In this document: piece after piece, positions 35,632 through 43,777 of the stretch
Layout of the letters: each line of letters starts with the position of its first letter
Numbering within the stretch: the first letter of the stretch is position 1
From: Filimonas sp.
GTDB taxonomy: Bacteria > Bacteroidota > Bacteroidia > Chitinophagales > Chitinophagaceae
Direction: 5' to 3'
NCBI GenBank assembly: GCA_017306865.1
Contig: JAFKHH010000017.1
Span: 189,179-253,178 of the forward strand
DNA length: 64,000 nt
Program-made: the position numbers and the translations under genes
Notes under the pieces: model-generated
Told to the model about the DNA's origin: nothing
Database searches by the model: none
What the model saw: the letters and a program-made list of their open reading frames with translations, nothing else

Positions 35632-35713
35632 ATATAGACTTGATAAAGCCTCTTTCTTTTTGGAAATGTAATCAAGTAAAAGATTTAAAGGAACTCAAAT
35701 GAGTTCCTTTTTT
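35632..35713 (+). ncRNA. Candidate ~80-nt structured RNA divergent from the Abi gene
   Basis: Between the promoter and a perfect terminator. Seen: stem ACTTGAT (35638-35644)/ATCAAGT (35671-35677); loop bases TCTTT (35651-35655) can pair with AAAGA (35679-35683) directly after the stem, the geometry of an H-type pseudoknot; then the terminator AAAGGAACTC/GAGTTCCTTT. No open frame of useful length. RNA antitoxins of type III toxin-antitoxin systems are small pseudoknotted RNAs beside the toxin gene, and structured RNAs are known near some AbiF genes (recalled, not checked). Function here is inference. Confidence 0.45.
35687..35713 (+). terminator. Terminator of the candidate RNA
   Basis: AAAGGAACTC (35687-35696), loop AAAT, GAGTTCCTTT (35701-35710), then T run to 35713. 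Ten perfect pairs. Confidence 0.9.
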
Positions 35714-35864
35714 ATATTCATATCTCCGCATCATCTTTATACGCAATCTTTCAAAAAGTGATCCATGCCAATGTGGGCAAAGAACAGATATTCTAACACG
35801 TCACTCATTCTGCTACTCGCTAGGACTGGCTAAATAATGAAGAAAGGCTGCATAATGATATTTT

Positions 35865-36367
35865 CGCCTTGGTTCGTGTCCTCACGAACCAGTTGCCTGC
35901 TGCATTAGGCGGATTACAAATCCACTTAATTTAGGTTCGACATGCGCTTCGCTAAGATGTCGAACAGCGTTGGTCGGTGATCCATCACATCCCAGTCAGG
36001 AGACCTACTGTGCACCCACATCTTTTATAACCAAGTTGCATACCTACGGCATGCAAAAGAACCTGATAAATATATATACTACCAATATCCGCCCCCTACG
36101 GGATCTTAACCTGATTCTATAAAAGTCTTTGTGTCTGAAACGCAAAGCCCGTAGGGATCAAACATCGGTAGCTTCCCAAATACACAGGCTTCGGCATGCC
36201 GTAGGTATGCGACCTATGCTGTCGCTCCTCTGAAGCGCTGTTGAATTAAATGGCAAAAGCCCCGGCGCGTGTCTTCATGCGCCGGTTGGTAGCTGATTCG
36301 AAGGTTGGAAACTCGCGCTCAACTTCCTAAAAGATGTGGATACACAGTAGGTCAGGAGACTGGGATG
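35865..36367. repeat. Hairpin mosaic element, copy 1
   Basis: About 500 bases made almost wholly of hairpins and free of genes: GGTTCGTG/CACGAACC (35871-35890), GTTCGACAT/ATGTCGAAC (35934-35964), then a body bounded by imperfect 40-base terminal inverted repeats (35988-36026 and 36328-36367). Inside the body the 17-base arms GCATACCTACGGCATGC (36038-36054) and GCATGCCGTAGGTATGC (36194-36210) are perfect complements, an inner CCCTACGGGATC/CCCGTAGGGATC pair lies between them, and CCGGCGCGTG/CATGCGCCGG (36262-36285) follows. The core 35988-36294 recurs at 58579-58882. No transposase is present. Confidence 0.8.
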
Positions 36368-36378
36368 ATATAAAATGC

Positions 36379-36409
36379 AAAGCCCCGAAGTAACAAACTT
36401 CGGGGCTTT
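36379..36409. terminator. Terminator downstream of purH
   Basis: AAAGCCCCGAAGT (36379-36391)/ACTTCGGGGCTTT (36397-36409), 13 perfect pairs. It lies 39 bases after the purH stop codon. The T runs are weak on both sides. Confidence 0.7.
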
Positions 36410-36447
36410 ATTATTTATTCACTTCGTACTTAGTACCTCGCACTTGC

Positions 36448-37971
36448 CTAGTGTCTGAAATGCCTAAGGCCTGTCATCACCATTACCAGTTTGTGTTCTA
36501 CGCAATAGTCAATGCTGTCTTTGTCGCGGATAGAACCACCTGGCTGAATGAATGCTTCAATACCTTCCGCATGTGCCATCTGCACGCAATCATTGAACGG
36601 GAAGAATGCGTCTGATGCCAGTACCGCACCTTTCAGGTCAAACTTGAATTGTTTTGCTTTTTCTATAGAATGACGTAGTGCATCGATACGGCTTGTTTGT
36701 CCGCAACCTTTGCCAACCAACTGACGGTCTTTGATCAAAGCAATAGCATTGCTCTTTAAATGCTTACAAACAATGTTTGCAAAAGTCAGGTTTGCTCTCT
36801 CGTCTTCAGTGGCTGTTCTGCCACCTACTTCTTTCCACTCTGCATAGTTACCTTTATCTGCATCCTGTACAAGCGTACCGTTTAGCAATGATTTAAACTG
36901 CTTGCCTTCTGCAGGTGCAATATTTTTCAGTTGCAACAGTATCCTGTTCTTTTTGCTTTTCAATACCTGTAATGCTTCTTCCGTATAAGCCGGCGCTATT
37001 AATACTTCAAAGAATATCTCGTTGATTGCATCAGCAGTTGCCTTGTCTACTGTACCGTTAGTAACGATCACACCACCAAACGCACTTTCAGGGTCACCTG
37101 CTAACGCTGCGTCCCATGCTTCTTTCACCGTAGCTCTTGCAGAGATACCGCAAACGTTCGTGTGCTTGATAATACCAAAAACAATATCGCTCTTGTTATC
37201 ACCAAACTCATTGATCAGTTGTACTGCTGCATCAACGTCTACGAGGTTATTATAAGAAAGTTCTTTACCATTTAGTTGTGTAAACAGCTCAGCAAGGTCG
37301 CCATAGAACGTTGCGTTTTGATGTGGGTTTTCGCCATAGCGTAATGATTGCTGTGTTTTATGTTGCACCGTTTGCAGTGCCGTTTCCGGGTTGAAATAAT
37401 TGCTGATCGCAATATCGTACTGCATTACTATTTCGAAAGCCTTAGCTGCAAACGCTTTACGTTGTTCTATAGAGGTTTCACCATTTTGTGTCTGCAACAG
37501 TTCTACCAGTTTAGCGTAATCATCTTTTGCAGCTACTACTACCAGGTCTTTAAAGTTTTTGGCAGCAGCACGTATCATAGATGGACCTCCGATATCTATT
37601 TTTTCGATGATCGCTTTTTCTTCTGTTGTAGTGCGCAATGTCTCCTCAAATGGATACAGGTCTACAATTACCAGGTCTATTTCCGGGATATTGTACTGCT
37701 TCATTTCCACAAGATCTTGCGGCTCATATCTTCTGCCCAGGATACCGCCAAACACGGCAGGGTGCAGGGTTTTAACCCTTCCGCCGAGGATAGACGGATA
37801 TGTGGTCAGGCTTTCCACTGGAACACATGGCAGACCAAGATCTTCAATGAATTTCTGGGTGCCACCTGTAGAGTAGATAGTAATCCCTAAGCGATTGAGT
37901 TCCTGTACAATAGGCGCTAAGCCATCTTTGTAAAAAACGGAAATGAGTGCAGACTGAATCTTCTTTTGCAT
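36448..37971 (-). CDS. purH: Bifunctional AICAR transformylase / IMP cyclohydrolase
   Basis: 507-residue enzyme of the last two steps of purine synthesis. Seen: the MGS-type cyclohydrolase domain at the start (IQSALISVFYKDGLAPIVQEL, GITIYSTGGTQKFI, GGRVKTLHPAVFGGILGRR, IDIGGPSMIRAAAKNF) and the transformylase half with LRYGENPHQNATFYG (about 219-233), the lysine-histidine pair in IVFGIIKHTNVCGIS (about 267-281), VLASDAFFPFNDCV and a final FIQPGGSIRDKDSI. Single gene, ending at a terminator beside the hairpin element. Confidence 0.97.
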   Translation of the reverse strand: MQKKIQSALISVFYKDGLAPIVQELNRLGITIYSTGGTQKFIEDLGLPCVPVESLTTYPSILGGRVKTLHPAVFGGILGRRYEPQDLVEMKQYNIPEIDLVIVDLYPFEETLRTTTEEKAIIEKIDIGGPSMIRAAAKNFKDLVVVAAKDDYAKLVELLQTQNGETSIEQRKAFAAKAFEIVMQYDIAISNYFNPETALQTVQHKTQQSLRYGENPHQNATFYGDLAELFTQLNGKELSYNNLVDVDAAVQLINEFGDNKSDIVFGIIKHTNVCGISARATVKEAWDAALAGDPESAFGGVIVTNGTVDKATADAINEIFFEVLIAPAYTEEALQVLKSKKNRILLQLKNIAPAEGKQFKSLLNGTLVQDADKGNYAEWKEVGGRTATEDERANLTFANIVCKHLKSNAIALIKDRQLVGKGCGQTSRIDALRHSIEKAKQFKFDLKGAVLASDAFFPFNDCVQMAHAEGIEAFIQPGGSIRDKDSIDYCVEHKLVMVMTGLRHFRH

Positions 37972-38068
37972 ATTTGAGAATTGAACAGTTTCAAATGTTT
38001 CATCGTTTCAGGGTTTCACTGAACCACATTATGAAACTTGTAAACATTGAAACTATGAAACGATGGTT

Positions 38069-40138
38069 CTATAGTTCCATTACAAACGCACCTTGCTGCG
38101 GTACTGAATGGAACCGCAAATGTATGTTGTCGCAGTCTTTTTTCCATTTTTCTATTTTCCACAAAGCATTGGTATTGTCGAAAACTATTTGCCGGCAATC
38201 AAAAACAGCGCAAATGTCTTTGATATACAGCTTAGGATTACCTGTAACAACAATAATATCAGCCGTTAGTTTTTCTGCAATTAACCGAGACTGCAATGGT
38301 TGATTCAGAAAAATAATACGCTTGCCGGAGACTGTAAATGCCAGGTTCTTTTGCAGAGGAAGCGCCGCCCCTTGCTGTACATGCCAAAGTGTATGTGCAG
38401 GTTTTATATGAAAATTATATTGGCTCTTGTCTGTAAGCACAACCGTGTCACCAATAAAGAGTGCGCTTTGCCCCTGGATGATCTCTATTGCATTGCGTTT
38501 GGCCACGTTGTACACAACTACTCTTTCCTGTTGGGCACGACTCCATTTATCAATGGTATGTAGGAGGGTAATACCACAGCAGGTTGCTATTGCATAAATT
38601 AATGCACGTGGCTTCTTCCCATATAGCCATACACTGGCGCATGCACTCAGCAGATACATCAACCAGGTTTGTACAGCGCTCACAGAAATATTATCCGTAA
38701 CGGCAAAGGGAATAGCATTGATATGTTCAATTACTACATTCATCAGATAAATGCCTTTGCCTATCAGCCAGCCGATCCATGATGCCACAGGTTGCCATGC
38801 GCAGAACGGTATAAGCAATAGCTCTGCATATAAGATCAAACCGGAGAGCGGCACTGCTATAATGTTGGTGATAAATACAAGATTAGGAAACTGGTGAAAA
38901 TGGTATAGTACAACTGGTGTTGTCAATATTTGTGCTGCAAGTGTAACACTGGTCAGCTCCCATAAGGATTGAATGAGTTTATTTTTAAAATAGAGCCAGT
39001 TGCACACCGCTTTCTGAAACACAACAATACTCAACACCGCTGTATACGATAACTGAAAGCCCACATCCCATAAATAAAACGGATTGTACACAAGCAGGAT
39101 AAAAGCGGATGCAGCCAGGTTGTTATAGATACTGTTGTTTCTTGACAATGCATTTCCTATTGCCAACACGGAGAACATAACACAGGCACGCATAATAGAC
39201 GGACCACCACCCGTCATCAAACTAAACAGGAATAAAACTACAATCACTACAACAGGCTGAATAATACGTGTTGCCTTATACTTTTTAAACGGCACAAAAA
39301 GCAATAACAACAACCCATAGATCAGCGCGAGATGCATGCCGCTGATTGCAATAATGTGTACCACACCCGTGTTGCTATACGCCTGCATCAGGTCTTTATC
39401 CAAGTCATAGCGATAACCAATCAATAATGCTTCTGCTACGCCGCGCTCTTTTTCGCCCGGCACTTGCTTCAGAATGTTGATTAACCAATTGCCTGACCGA
39501 AATAATTTTTCCTGTAACCAACTCACTTTTTTAGCAGGTAATACAATGTATTGAGCCGGTTGCAAATATGCCTGATGATAAATGTTTTGCAAAGCGCAAT
39601 AATGGCTGTAGTCGAAACCACCGGGGTTGCCTGTTGCGCTTATTGGCTGTAATGATGTATTAATGTAAAGCTGTGTACCGTATCCGAAATATTTACTCGC
39701 ACTATCTTTTTTTATGTAGAGAATAATATTTCCAGATGCTGCCTGTAGTTTGTCTTGCTTTAGAACACCTATTATCTCTGCAACTGCTTTATGTGTCTTC
39801 TCTTTTTCCTGTAATGGTTCAGTTAATCTCACCAAAAGCCAACTACTATCAGGAGATACATTTTCAATCCAGCTTTTATTATTCCGTATATCCTGCCTGT
39901 ATGTAATGGCAGCTCCTATTGTAGTAATAAATAGCAGCACCAATAAGCCTTGTATCCAACGCAGGGAAAAACGTTGTGCAGGAGACAATAATTTAAAGAG
40001 GATCAGCGTACTTAAAAAAATGCCCGCAATTATAGCAATGAAGCTTATAGATTGCGGGCAATAATATTGTAGTATTATTCCTGCCATTAATACCGGCAGG
40101 ATCCGTATAAACGGATTAGTTTTCCAAAAGGTCAGCAA
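38069..40138 (-). CDS. ComEC/Rec2 family DNA-uptake channel
   Basis: 689-residue competence protein that would carry single-stranded DNA across the inner membrane. Seen: two or three N-terminal helices, a DUF4131-like OB-fold region (about 55-180), then the Competence domain with NTGVVHIIAISGMHLALIYG (about 253-272), MTGGGPSIMRACVMFSVLA (about 309-327) and ten or so helices. The C-terminal part (about 530-689) looks like a reduced beta-lactamase-like region without the metal histidine motif. No other competence gene is in the window. It is transcribed after the lipoprotein pair at 40172-42200. Confidence 0.88.
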   Translation of the reverse strand: MLTFWKTNPFIRILPVLMAGIILQYYCPQSISFIAIIAGIFLSTLILFKLLSPAQRFSLRWIQGLLVLLFITTIGAAITYRQDIRNNKSWIENVSPDSSWLLVRLTEPLQEKEKTHKAVAEIIGVLKQDKLQAASGNIILYIKKDSASKYFGYGTQLYINTSLQPISATGNPGGFDYSHYCALQNIYHQAYLQPAQYIVLPAKKVSWLQEKLFRSGNWLINILKQVPGEKERGVAEALLIGYRYDLDKDLMQAYSNTGVVHIIAISGMHLALIYGLLLLLFVPFKKYKATRIIQPVVVIVVLFLFSLMTGGGPSIMRACVMFSVLAIGNALSRNNSIYNNLAASAFILLVYNPFYLWDVGFQLSYTAVLSIVVFQKAVCNWLYFKNKLIQSLWELTSVTLAAQILTTPVVLYHFHQFPNLVFITNIIAVPLSGLILYAELLLIPFCAWQPVASWIGWLIGKGIYLMNVVIEHINAIPFAVTDNISVSAVQTWLMYLLSACASVWLYGKKPRALIYAIATCCGITLLHTIDKWSRAQQERVVVYNVAKRNAIEIIQGQSALFIGDTVVLTDKSQYNFHIKPAHTLWHVQQGAALPLQKNLAFTVSGKRIIFLNQPLQSRLIAEKLTADIIVVTGNPKLYIKDICAVFDCRQIVFDNTNALWKIEKWKKDCDNIHLRFHSVPQQGAFVMEL

Positions 40139-40171
40139 GGATACTGGTATAAGAATTAGAAAATAAAAATA

Positions 40172-40966
40172 TTAATACTTCACGTTTGCGCTGGCTGTAA
40201 AGTTTTGGCTACCCAATGCAAACTTCACACTACAAAAAGAAAAATAGGTATTGCCATTTTCCACGAACACATGCACATCGCCCGATGCAGCAACCCATGC
40301 CCCCGTATTGTTCAGATAACGTACATATACTTCCCCTGCTTTCAGGTTAGACGGGTCTGTCTTGATTGTATATGTACCTTCAGTAGGTTTGTTACTGTCA
40401 AAAAAAGTGAATGAAAGATCGTTCCCCGTAGTTAATGCACTTAATAAATAATGAAACTGCGTACTGGCATTTGACTGCCCGACAATTGAGGTGAAATCAA
40501 TACCGGGATTACCTTGCCGTTGAAAACTATTTTCCACAGCACAGGTCTTGTATGACTGATCTACAGTAATGTTATACGTTGCTGTTCCTCCACCAGCGGA
40601 AATAGAAATAGTAATCTGCCCGTTTTGTGCAGGCGTTCCGGTACCGTATATTTTTATAAACTGTGTTCCTGTTTGTGTAAAAGTATAATCACCGGAAAAG
40701 ACGATGCCGTTTATTGTATCTGTTTTGATAGAATAATTGCCCGGCGTTTTTACATCTACCTGCAATACAAGAAAGTTACTGCTGTCCAGGTCTTCGCCTT
40801 CTACATAGGAGCCGTTAACTGTATTCCCCCCGCCCGCGATCACAACAATCCCGCTGTCTGCTGTTGGTTGTGCTACACATTTTTCACAACTATACTCTTT
40901 TGAGCAACTAACACAGACATAGATCACTGCCAGCAGGCATACAAGATATTTTATGTTTTTCAGCAT
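40172..40966 (-). CDS. Lipoprotein with Ig-like module, paralogue A
   Basis: 264 residues. Lipoprotein signal LKNIKYLVCLLAVIYVCVSC with lipobox VSC. The ATG at 40964-40966 is preferred to one 15 bases upstream because AGAAGGG lies just before it. A module of about 90 residues (NYSIKTDTINGIVFSGDYTF, then TGTQFIKIYGTGTPAQNG) is the same as modules in the gene directly upstream (41007-42200). Surface or periplasmic protein of unknown function. 34 bases separate it from comEC. Confidence 0.78.
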   Translation of the reverse strand: MLKNIKYLVCLLAVIYVCVSCSKEYSCEKCVAQPTADSGIVVIAGGGNTVNGSYVEGEDLDSSNFLVLQVDVKTPGNYSIKTDTINGIVFSGDYTFTQTGTQFIKIYGTGTPAQNGQITISISAGGGTATYNITVDQSYKTCAVENSFQRQGNPGIDFTSIVGQSNASTQFHYLLSALTTGNDLSFTFFDSNKPTEGTYTIKTDPSNLKAGEVYVRYLNNTGAWVAASGDVHVFVENGNTYFSFCSVKFALGSQNFTASANVKY

Positions 40967-41006
40967 TCCCTTCTTCTGCATTTAATTAAAGATTATTCTT
41001 ACGCTC

Positions 41007-42200
41007 TTAGCCCGGCAAAATATTAACGACAAAGTTGCAAGTAATATTATTCATTACAAAAGGAATGATCGTTTTACCCGCAGCTTGTGGCGTACCCACG
41101 CAATCTAACTTCATCAACTGTTTACCTGTTTGCGTAAAGTTGCCGGAACCAGTGAACTTAATGCCATTTACTGTTTGTGTATTAAACGAGTACACTCCTG
41201 TACGGGTAACATTTACAAATACTTCTATATAGTTGTCCGCCAGCATTTGAGATCCCGTTTCATATACACCATTGACATTGTAAGAAGAACAGGTAGAACC
41301 TCCGCTTACAGGAAAATATTCTGCCATAGCAACGCTGGAAGCTACTACCGGTACCTGCGGCGTATATAACTGCACGCCATTAAGGCTTACTGGTATAATG
41401 GTATTCCCTACTACTTGCGGTGTTCCTACAACCGCTACACGTACTGTAGTTAATCCCGTATGTACAAACAGACCACTGGCTGCGAATTCCATACCATTTA
41501 TTTTTGGCGATGAAATAGTATATGGCCCGGTTTTCTGTACATTCAGCATCAACGTCAGGTAATTGGCGCCACTCAGCAATTGGTTTTGTGTGTAATCACC
41601 AATTAGCAAAGGGGTAGTGGTAGAATCCAACACTGCTTTGGAAGTATCAGCCTGTGCAGGCAATACAACAGCACCGCATTGCTGCCCTCCATAAATAGTC
41701 GCTTTCAGTTGCCCTGCGGTGATCTGCACAACACGATTGGTTAAAGAGTCAACAAGCGATGCTACAAAATCGCCCTCAATCACGTTATTATTAAATTGAG
41801 TAACGACAAAGGAGAACATGCTTGCCTTGGTTGAGAAATTGGTGTACAATGCGCCCTGTGTCTGATACCACATAGTGGCATTCCCACTCTCAAACGCAAA
41901 CTTATTCCCTGCATTTATGCCAGCACCACCATTGTCCAGCGCAATTCTGAAAGCATTGCCAGCCTGGTCCGATCCTGTTAATACAAGCGAGGAATGATCC
42001 GGGAAATCCCCTGTTCCAAAAGTTGCATCTGTAATGCAGCCTGAGTAATATTTATCATTTGCCTGCACACCCCAGCCAGCCTGCTTTACCTGCACACCAC
42101 CATCTACAGGTGGCTCCTGCATAATCTCAAACTGTTTTTTACATGCGACTAATACTAGTCCGATGCATCCAAATAAATACAATATCCTTCGTGCTTTCAT
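41007..42200 (-). CDS. Lipoprotein with repeated Ig-like modules, paralogue B
   Basis: 397 residues. Signal KARRILYLFGCIGLVLVAC with lipobox VAC; the ATG at 42198-42200 is chosen over one 24 bases upstream. After a domain with DHSSLVLTGSDQAGNAFRIA it has two copies of the module seen in the neighbour gene: PYTISSPKINGMEFAASGLF...VGTPQVVGNTIIPVSL and VYSFNTQTVNGIKFTGSGNF...VGTPQAAGKTIIPFVM. Tandem duplication of genes and of modules is clear. Probable outer-membrane lipoprotein, function unknown. Confidence 0.8.
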   Translation of the reverse strand: MKARRILYLFGCIGLVLVACKKQFEIMQEPPVDGGVQVKQAGWGVQANDKYYSGCITDATFGTGDFPDHSSLVLTGSDQAGNAFRIALDNGGAGINAGNKFAFESGNATMWYQTQGALYTNFSTKASMFSFVVTQFNNNVIEGDFVASLVDSLTNRVVQITAGQLKATIYGGQQCGAVVLPAQADTSKAVLDSTTTPLLIGDYTQNQLLSGANYLTLMLNVQKTGPYTISSPKINGMEFAASGLFVHTGLTTVRVAVVGTPQVVGNTIIPVSLNGVQLYTPQVPVVASSVAMAEYFPVSGGSTCSSYNVNGVYETGSQMLADNYIEVFVNVTRTGVYSFNTQTVNGIKFTGSGNFTQTGKQLMKLDCVGTPQAAGKTIIPFVMNNITCNFVVNILPG

Positions 42201-42343
42201 ACACTGATTTAAAGTATTAAACAATAAATTATTTGGATTTGAAAAACGAGAAGGATGCGCAAATATACGGTTTTAGCCAAAAAAAGGAGCCACGTAAAAC
42301 GTAGCTCCTTTCCATTTTATCTGAAACCAGGTGGTTTGTTGTA

Positions 42344-43537
42344 CTATTTGCTCAGGTGCATACTTCTTTCCTTATACAAAGTTCTGAAGTAAGGATCACG
42401 TAAGTCTTTGATAAAGCGGATAGCTTCACCCGTACTTTTCATTTCAGGCCCAAGCTCCTTGTTTACCCCAGGGAATTTGTCGAAACTGAATACCGGTTCT
42501 TTAATCGCAAAACCATCCAGTTTTTTCTCCATAGTAAAATCCTGCAGTTTAGCCGCACCCAGCATTACTTTAGTAGCAATGTTCAGGTAAGGGATCTGGT
42601 AAGCTTTTGCAATAAACGGAGTGGTGCGGGATGCACGCGGGTTTGCCTCTATCACAAATACTTTTCCGTCTTTGATAGCAAACTGAATATTGATCAGGCC
42701 ACGAATATCCAAAGCCCTTGCAATCTTCTCTGCATAAAATTCCATTGTAGTCACCTCCATAGGTGTAAGATTAAACGCCGGTAATACCGCGTTACTATCT
42801 CCACTATGGATACCTGCAGGCTCTATATGCTCCATCACGCCCATTACGTGGAAGTCTGTACCATCGAAAATACCATCGATCTCAGCTTCCTGGCAACGGT
42901 CCAGGAAATGGTCAATCAATATTTTATTACCCGGAATGTGTTTCAGCAGGCTGATTACTGCCTTTTCCACTTCCTCATCGTTGATTACGATACGCATACG
43001 CTGCCCGCCTAATACATAACTAGGACGTACCAGCACCGGGTAACCTACTTTATTAGCAACTTCTATTGCTTCATCAGCAGTATAAGCTGTACCATATTGA
43101 GGATAAGGAATATCCAACTGCTTCAGCAGGTCGCTGAAACGGCCACGATCTTCTGCAATATCCATATTGTCAAAAGAAGTACCAATGATCTTTATACCTT
43201 TTTCACTCAGGCGCTTAGCCAGTTTTAAAGCTGTCTGACCACCCAGTTGTACAATTACACCTTCTGGTTTTTCCAATTCAATAATTTCCCACAAATGCTC
43301 CCAAAATACCGGTTCGAAGTACAGTTTATCCGCAACATCAAAGTCAGTTGACACTGTTTCTGGGTTACAATTCACCATAATGGCCTCATAACCACACTCT
43401 TTGATAGCTAACAGACCATGCACGCAGCAATAGTCAAACTCAATACCCTGGCCGATCCTGTTGGGACCACTACCTAATACAACTATTTTTTTCTTGGAAG
43501 AAGGAATAGACTCGTTGGAAGAAATTGTATTGCTCAT
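42344..43537 (-). CDS. carB: Carbamoyl-phosphate synthase large subunit, C-terminal half only
   Basis: 397 residues matching E. coli CarB from about residue 555 to 935, the second ATP-grasp half that phosphorylates carbamate. Seen: KIVVLGSGPNRIGQGIEFDY, VNCNPETVSTDFDVADKLYF, VQLGGQTALKLAKRL, RPSYVLGGQRM, the late FVIEANPRASRTTPFIAKAY and a final RDPYFRTLYKERSMHLS. The first half (carboxyphosphate domain) is not next to it: 240 bases upstream begins another gene on the other strand. The allosteric MGS-like end is also missing, which is common in this phylum. The ATG at 43535-43537 is clean, so this reads as a split gene and not a broken one. Confidence 0.88.
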   Translation of the reverse strand: MSNTISSNESIPSSKKKIVVLGSGPNRIGQGIEFDYCCVHGLLAIKECGYEAIMVNCNPETVSTDFDVADKLYFEPVFWEHLWEIIELEKPEGVIVQLGGQTALKLAKRLSEKGIKIIGTSFDNMDIAEDRGRFSDLLKQLDIPYPQYGTAYTADEAIEVANKVGYPVLVRPSYVLGGQRMRIVINDEEVEKAVISLLKHIPGNKILIDHFLDRCQEAEIDGIFDGTDFHVMGVMEHIEPAGIHSGDSNAVLPAFNLTPMEVTTMEFYAEKIARALDIRGLINIQFAIKDGKVFVIEANPRASRTTPFIAKAYQIPYLNIATKVMLGAAKLQDFTMEKKLDGFAIKEPVFSFDKFPGVNKELGPEMKSTGEAIRFIKDLRDPYFRTLYKERSMHLSK

Positions 43538-43777
43538 TTTTGAAAGATTGCGCAAAATTACACTTTTGAAAAGTAAAAAAGAGCGATTTTTTCAACTATT
43601 CTGATCCACTATTTTGAGTTTACCGCCAAAACTTACGGCAGATAGCTTTTGCCAGGCAACTTGGCATCGCCCAACTAAATATTTAAATCCCTGATTTTCC
43701 GCTCATTTTATTCTTCTGCCGCACAAAAAGCTTTTACCGCTATATTATGTAATCTGTTTGCTATGTGATATTTTCGT

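Noticed and set aside
35713..35865. Remnant of a protein gene (short minus-strand frame encoding a hydrophobic-aromatic peptide near 35740-35815)
   Set aside because: Only about 23 codons, no recognisable family; cannot be told from chance.
35988..36367. Insertion sequence with lost transposase
   Set aside because: Neither copy has any coding remnant and the second copy has the same size and structure, so a decayed IS is less likely than a small palindromic element, though it is not excluded.
38069..40138. ComEC as part of a competence cluster
   Set aside because: No other competence gene in the window; neighbours are lipoproteins and purH.
42344..43777. Frameshifted or interrupted full-length carB
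   Set aside because: No first-half sequence is visible upstream in any frame; the region before 43537 is a normal spacer with another gene after it.
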